Positions 63,821-64,000 of a DNA stretch of 64,000 nucleotides are shown piece by piece. The notes below the pieces were generated by a model. It was not told where the DNA came from, did no database searches, and worked only from the letters and a program-made list of their open reading frames with translations. The stretch comes from an uncultured Collinsella sp. (GTDB taxonomy: Bacteria; Actinomycetota; Coriobacteriia; Coriobacteriales; Coriobacteriaceae): NCBI GenBank assembly GCA_900541475.1, contig UQJV01000002.1:1-64000 (forward strand), in the 5' to 3' direction. The position numbers were made by a program, and so were the translations under genes. How positions within the stretch are numbered: position 1 is the stretch's first letter; every line of letters starts with the position of its first letter.

Positions 63821-63852
63821 GACTTATATGAGCGCTTTCACTCATGTAAGTC
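63821..63852. promoter_or_regulatory. Second palindrome upstream of adhE
   Basis: GACTTATATGAG and CTCATGTAAGTC are inverted repeats with one mismatch in 12 and an 8-bp spacer. It could be an operator or a short hairpin. It sits between the adhE promoter region and the terminator of the next gene. Confidence 0.4.
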
Positions 63853-63868
63853 TGTCCCAAATGAGTGC

Positions 63869-63901
63869 AAAAAGGCGCCCTCCGTTGGGGAGGACGCCTT
63901 T
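63869..63901 (-). terminator. Terminator of the next minus-strand gene
   Basis: AAAGGCGCCCTCC pairs with GGAGGACGCCTTT with one mismatch. On the minus strand the stem is followed by TTTTTGC. Confidence 0.8.
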
Positions 63902-63969
63902 GGTAAGTTCTATGTGAACGCGAGGTCTTTGACCCGGAGAGTCCGAGGTACTTGTTGGTAAGACCTTAT

Positions 63970-64000
63970 TTAGGAGCGCGCAACCTTGCCGGACTTGAGG
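63970..64000 (-). CDS. Possible 3' end of a gene cut by the window edge
   Basis: The minus strand from the edge reads codons for LKSGKVARS followed by TAA. This fits the end of a gene whose terminator is at 63869-63901. Too short to identify. Between them, AGGTCTT at 63923 and AAGACCT at 63960 form a longer-range inverted repeat. Confidence 0.35.
   Translation of the reverse strand, partial: LKSGKVARS

Overview
The window looks like chromosomal DNA from a high-GC, anaerobic actinobacterium of the Coriobacteriia, most like Collinsella. This is inferred, not measured. The clues are the GC-rich codon use with strong third-position G/C, a fused AroE-AroK shikimate enzyme, fermentative enzymes (AdhE, PPDK with its regulator), a Firmicutes-like order of housekeeping genes, many TTG starts, and recurring GGGACGGGGC-type intergenic repeats. 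There is no rRNA, CRISPR array, transposase or phage gene. One tRNA (Arg, anticodon CCG) is present.

Layout. 1-2981 (minus strand): UDP-galactopyranose mutase, then a two-gene accessory cassette of a P-loop ATPase and a DUF4869-like protein. The cassette is bounded on both sides by the 3' end of aroQ: the intact gene on one side and a 15-codon diverged remnant on the other. 2982-11556 (minus): an almost complete chorismate, Phe and Tyr pathway, transcribed aroF-tyrA-aroB-aroA-aroC-pheA-aroE/K-aroQ, with an attenuator-like hairpin before aroF and two strong hairpins inside the operon. 11761-17975 (plus): tRNA-Arg, a P-type ATPase, a zinc-ribbon membrane protein, a cyclophilin and a TPR membrane protein. 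18091-24996 (plus): the rod-shape operon mreBCD-PBP2-rodA plus a DUF697-like gene. 25006-31762 (plus): a radical SAM pair, rplU-rpmA, obgE, nadD, yqeK and rsfS. 31858-33111 (minus): dinB.

33313-43382 (plus): rpsP-khpA-rimM-trmD-lepB, glyQS, ppsR-ppdK and rplS. 43476-49662: rnhB, yraN, comM, dprA, trmFO and a XerC-like recombinase that lacks a canonical start codon. 49881-59982: rpsB-tsf, pyrH-frr-uppS-cdsA-dxr-rseP-ispG-proS, which combines translation with the undecaprenyl, phospholipid and MEP-isoprenoid pathways. 60156-63656 (minus): a small-molecule-kinase-like protein and AdhE, whose upstream region carries two large palindromes.

How the genes work together. DAHP synthase through AroA/AroC makes chorismate, and PheA and TyrA divert it to Phe and Tyr; no trp genes are present here. 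The mre/rod genes and UppS supply cell elongation and lipid carrier. Dxr and IspG supply isoprenoid precursors for UppS. PpsR switches PPDK on and off post-translationally, and AdhE disposes of reducing equivalents. The least explained parts are the ATPase/DUF4869 cassette at the aroQ 3' end, an RseP-type protease with a winged-helix-like insertion, the AUA-start xerC, a TTTACC repeat array before ppdK, and a paired 33-bp inverted-repeat element.
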